From: Anaerolineaceae bacterium
GTDB taxonomy: Bacteria; Chloroflexota; Anaerolineae; Anaerolineales; Anaerolineaceae
Assembly: GCA_028714615.1 (NCBI GenBank)
Contig: JAQTMA010000180.1
Location: 1-8,396 of the forward strand
DNA length: 8,396 nucleotides
Reading direction: 5' to 3'
Shown: positions 7,637 to 8,396 of the stretch, piece after piece
Layout of the letters: the number at the start of each line of letters is the position of its first letter
Position numbering within the stretch: the stretch's first letter is position 1
Notes under the pieces: generated by a model
What the model saw: only the letters and a program-made list of their open reading frames with translations
The model's database searches: none
Told to the model about the DNA's origin: nothing
Program-made: the position numbers and the translations under genes

Positions 7637-8396
7637 ATGAAGAGAGAAGACGCACTCTACCACATCCAATTGCGCCGTGGAGACATCGGGCGTTACGTGC
7701 TCTTACCCGGCGACCCGGGTCGCTGCGAGCGCATAGCCCGCTATTTCGACGCCCCGAACTTCGTTGCCTCCAACCGGGAGTACTGCACCTGGACAGGCAG
7801 CCTGCTTGGGGAAAAAGTCTCAGTGACCTCGACCGGCATCGGCTGTCCTTCTACCGCCATCGCCGTTGAAGAGCTGATCATGATCGGGGCGGACACGTTT
7901 ATCCGGGTGGGGACCGCAGGCGGCATCCAGCCGGAGAACAAAGCTGGTGACGTGGCCGTGATCACCGGGGCCATTCGGGATGAAGGCACCACCCCGCAGT
8001 ACCTGCCGGTGGAGTACCCCGCCCTGGCGGATATCGACGTGGTTTGCGCGCTGCGCGACGCGGCCAACCGCCTGGGGCTGCGCTACCACCTGGGAGTGGC
8101 CCACTCCAAAGACTCGTTCTATGGTGAGGTGCAGATGCAGCGCATGCCGGTCGCGGCGCGGCTGCAGGAGCGTTGGCGGGCCTGGAAAGCTGGCGGGGCA
8201 ATTGCCTCCGAGATGGAATCTTCAGCCCTGTTCATCCTGGCCAGCATCCACCGCAAGCGCGCCGGTGGCGTCATGCTGCTGATCGGCGACCCTGCCGAAC
8301 CCATGCATGCATCGGATGCGCAAGCGCACAACCGCATGCTTGAAGAGGACCGCCAGATCCGCGTGGCGATTGAAGCGATCAAGCTTCTGATCGAAC
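7637..8396 (+). CDS. udp: Uridine phosphorylase-like nucleoside phosphorylase, last few residues cut off
   Basis: This enzyme of the NP-I (Udp/DeoD) family splits a nucleoside with phosphate into free base and (deoxy)ribose-1-phosphate, for salvage in the cytoplasm. The 253 visible residues match the full length of E. coli Udp, so little is missing; no stop is reached. LPGDPGR (23-29) and R47 (in ASNREY) fit phosphate-binding positions, R90 with GTAGG (92-96) completes that site, and EMES (192-195) binds the ribose. The base-recognition segment reads SKDSFYGEVQMQRMP (157-171) instead of the FYPGQERYD of E. coli Udp, so uridine preference is uncertain and another nucleoside is possible. The ATG lies 24 bases after the E3 stop, has no Shine-Dalgarno sequence, and no other start exists before the in-frame TAG at 7610. 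It may be reached by read-through from the operon or use its own start signals. Confidence 0.8.
   Translation, partial: MKREDALYHIQLRRGDIGRYVLLPGDPGRCERIARYFDAPNFVASNREYCTWTGSLLGEKVSVTSTGIGCPSTAIAVEELIMIGADTFIRVGTAGGIQPENKAGDVAVITGAIRDEGTTPQYLPVEYPALADIDVVCALRDAANRLGLRYHLGVAHSKDSFYGEVQMQRMPVAARLQERWRAWKAGGAIASEMESSALFILASIHRKRAGGVMLLIGDPAEPMHASDAQAHNRMLEEDRQIRVAIEAIKLLIE

Overview
The window is a compact, fairly GC-rich bacterial chromosomal segment of housekeeping type. From its left end it holds a truncated DNA polymerase I gene (polA) on the minus strand, a 219-base divergent intergenic region, then a plus-strand run of five genes: E1 alpha, E1 beta, E2 and E3 of a 2-oxoacid dehydrogenase complex, followed by a nucleoside phosphorylase that runs off the right edge. 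Protein style and gene order made me think of Chloroflexota (Anaerolineae-like), but that is an impression from memory: nothing here fixes the taxon. I found no tRNA, rRNA, CRISPR array, transposase or phage gene.

Region by region. 1-2408 (minus): polA residues 1-802, open throughout, with the 5' nuclease, an apparently intact proofreading exonuclease, and polymerase motifs A and B; motif C lies outside. 2409-2627: a good polA promoter candidate, a 7-bp-arm inverted repeat overlapping its -35/spacer, an 18-codon ORF with a strong Shine-Dalgarno sequence, and a weak promoter candidate for the operon. 2628-7612: the four complex genes. 4654-4779: an inverted-repeat element built from ACACAGAG/CTCTGTGT octamers that fills the gap between E1 beta and E2. 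7637-8396: a Udp-family nucleoside phosphorylase, nearly complete.

The four enzymes form one machine. E1 alpha/beta (ThDP) decarboxylates a 2-oxoacid, E2 carries the acyl group on a lipoyl arm and transfers it to CoA, and E3 reoxidises the lipoyl group with FAD and NAD+. The E1 subunits look closer to branched-chain 2-oxoacid dehydrogenase than to classical pyruvate dehydrogenase, so the likely products are branched acyl-CoAs; a pyruvate or mixed role is not excluded. The phosphorylase follows E3 by 24 bases without a visible ribosome binding site and may be a read-through passenger.

I see no clearly new multi-gene system. The points most worth a second look are the repeat element inside the operon, the small ORF in the divergent region, and the non-canonical base-recognition segment of the phosphorylase.
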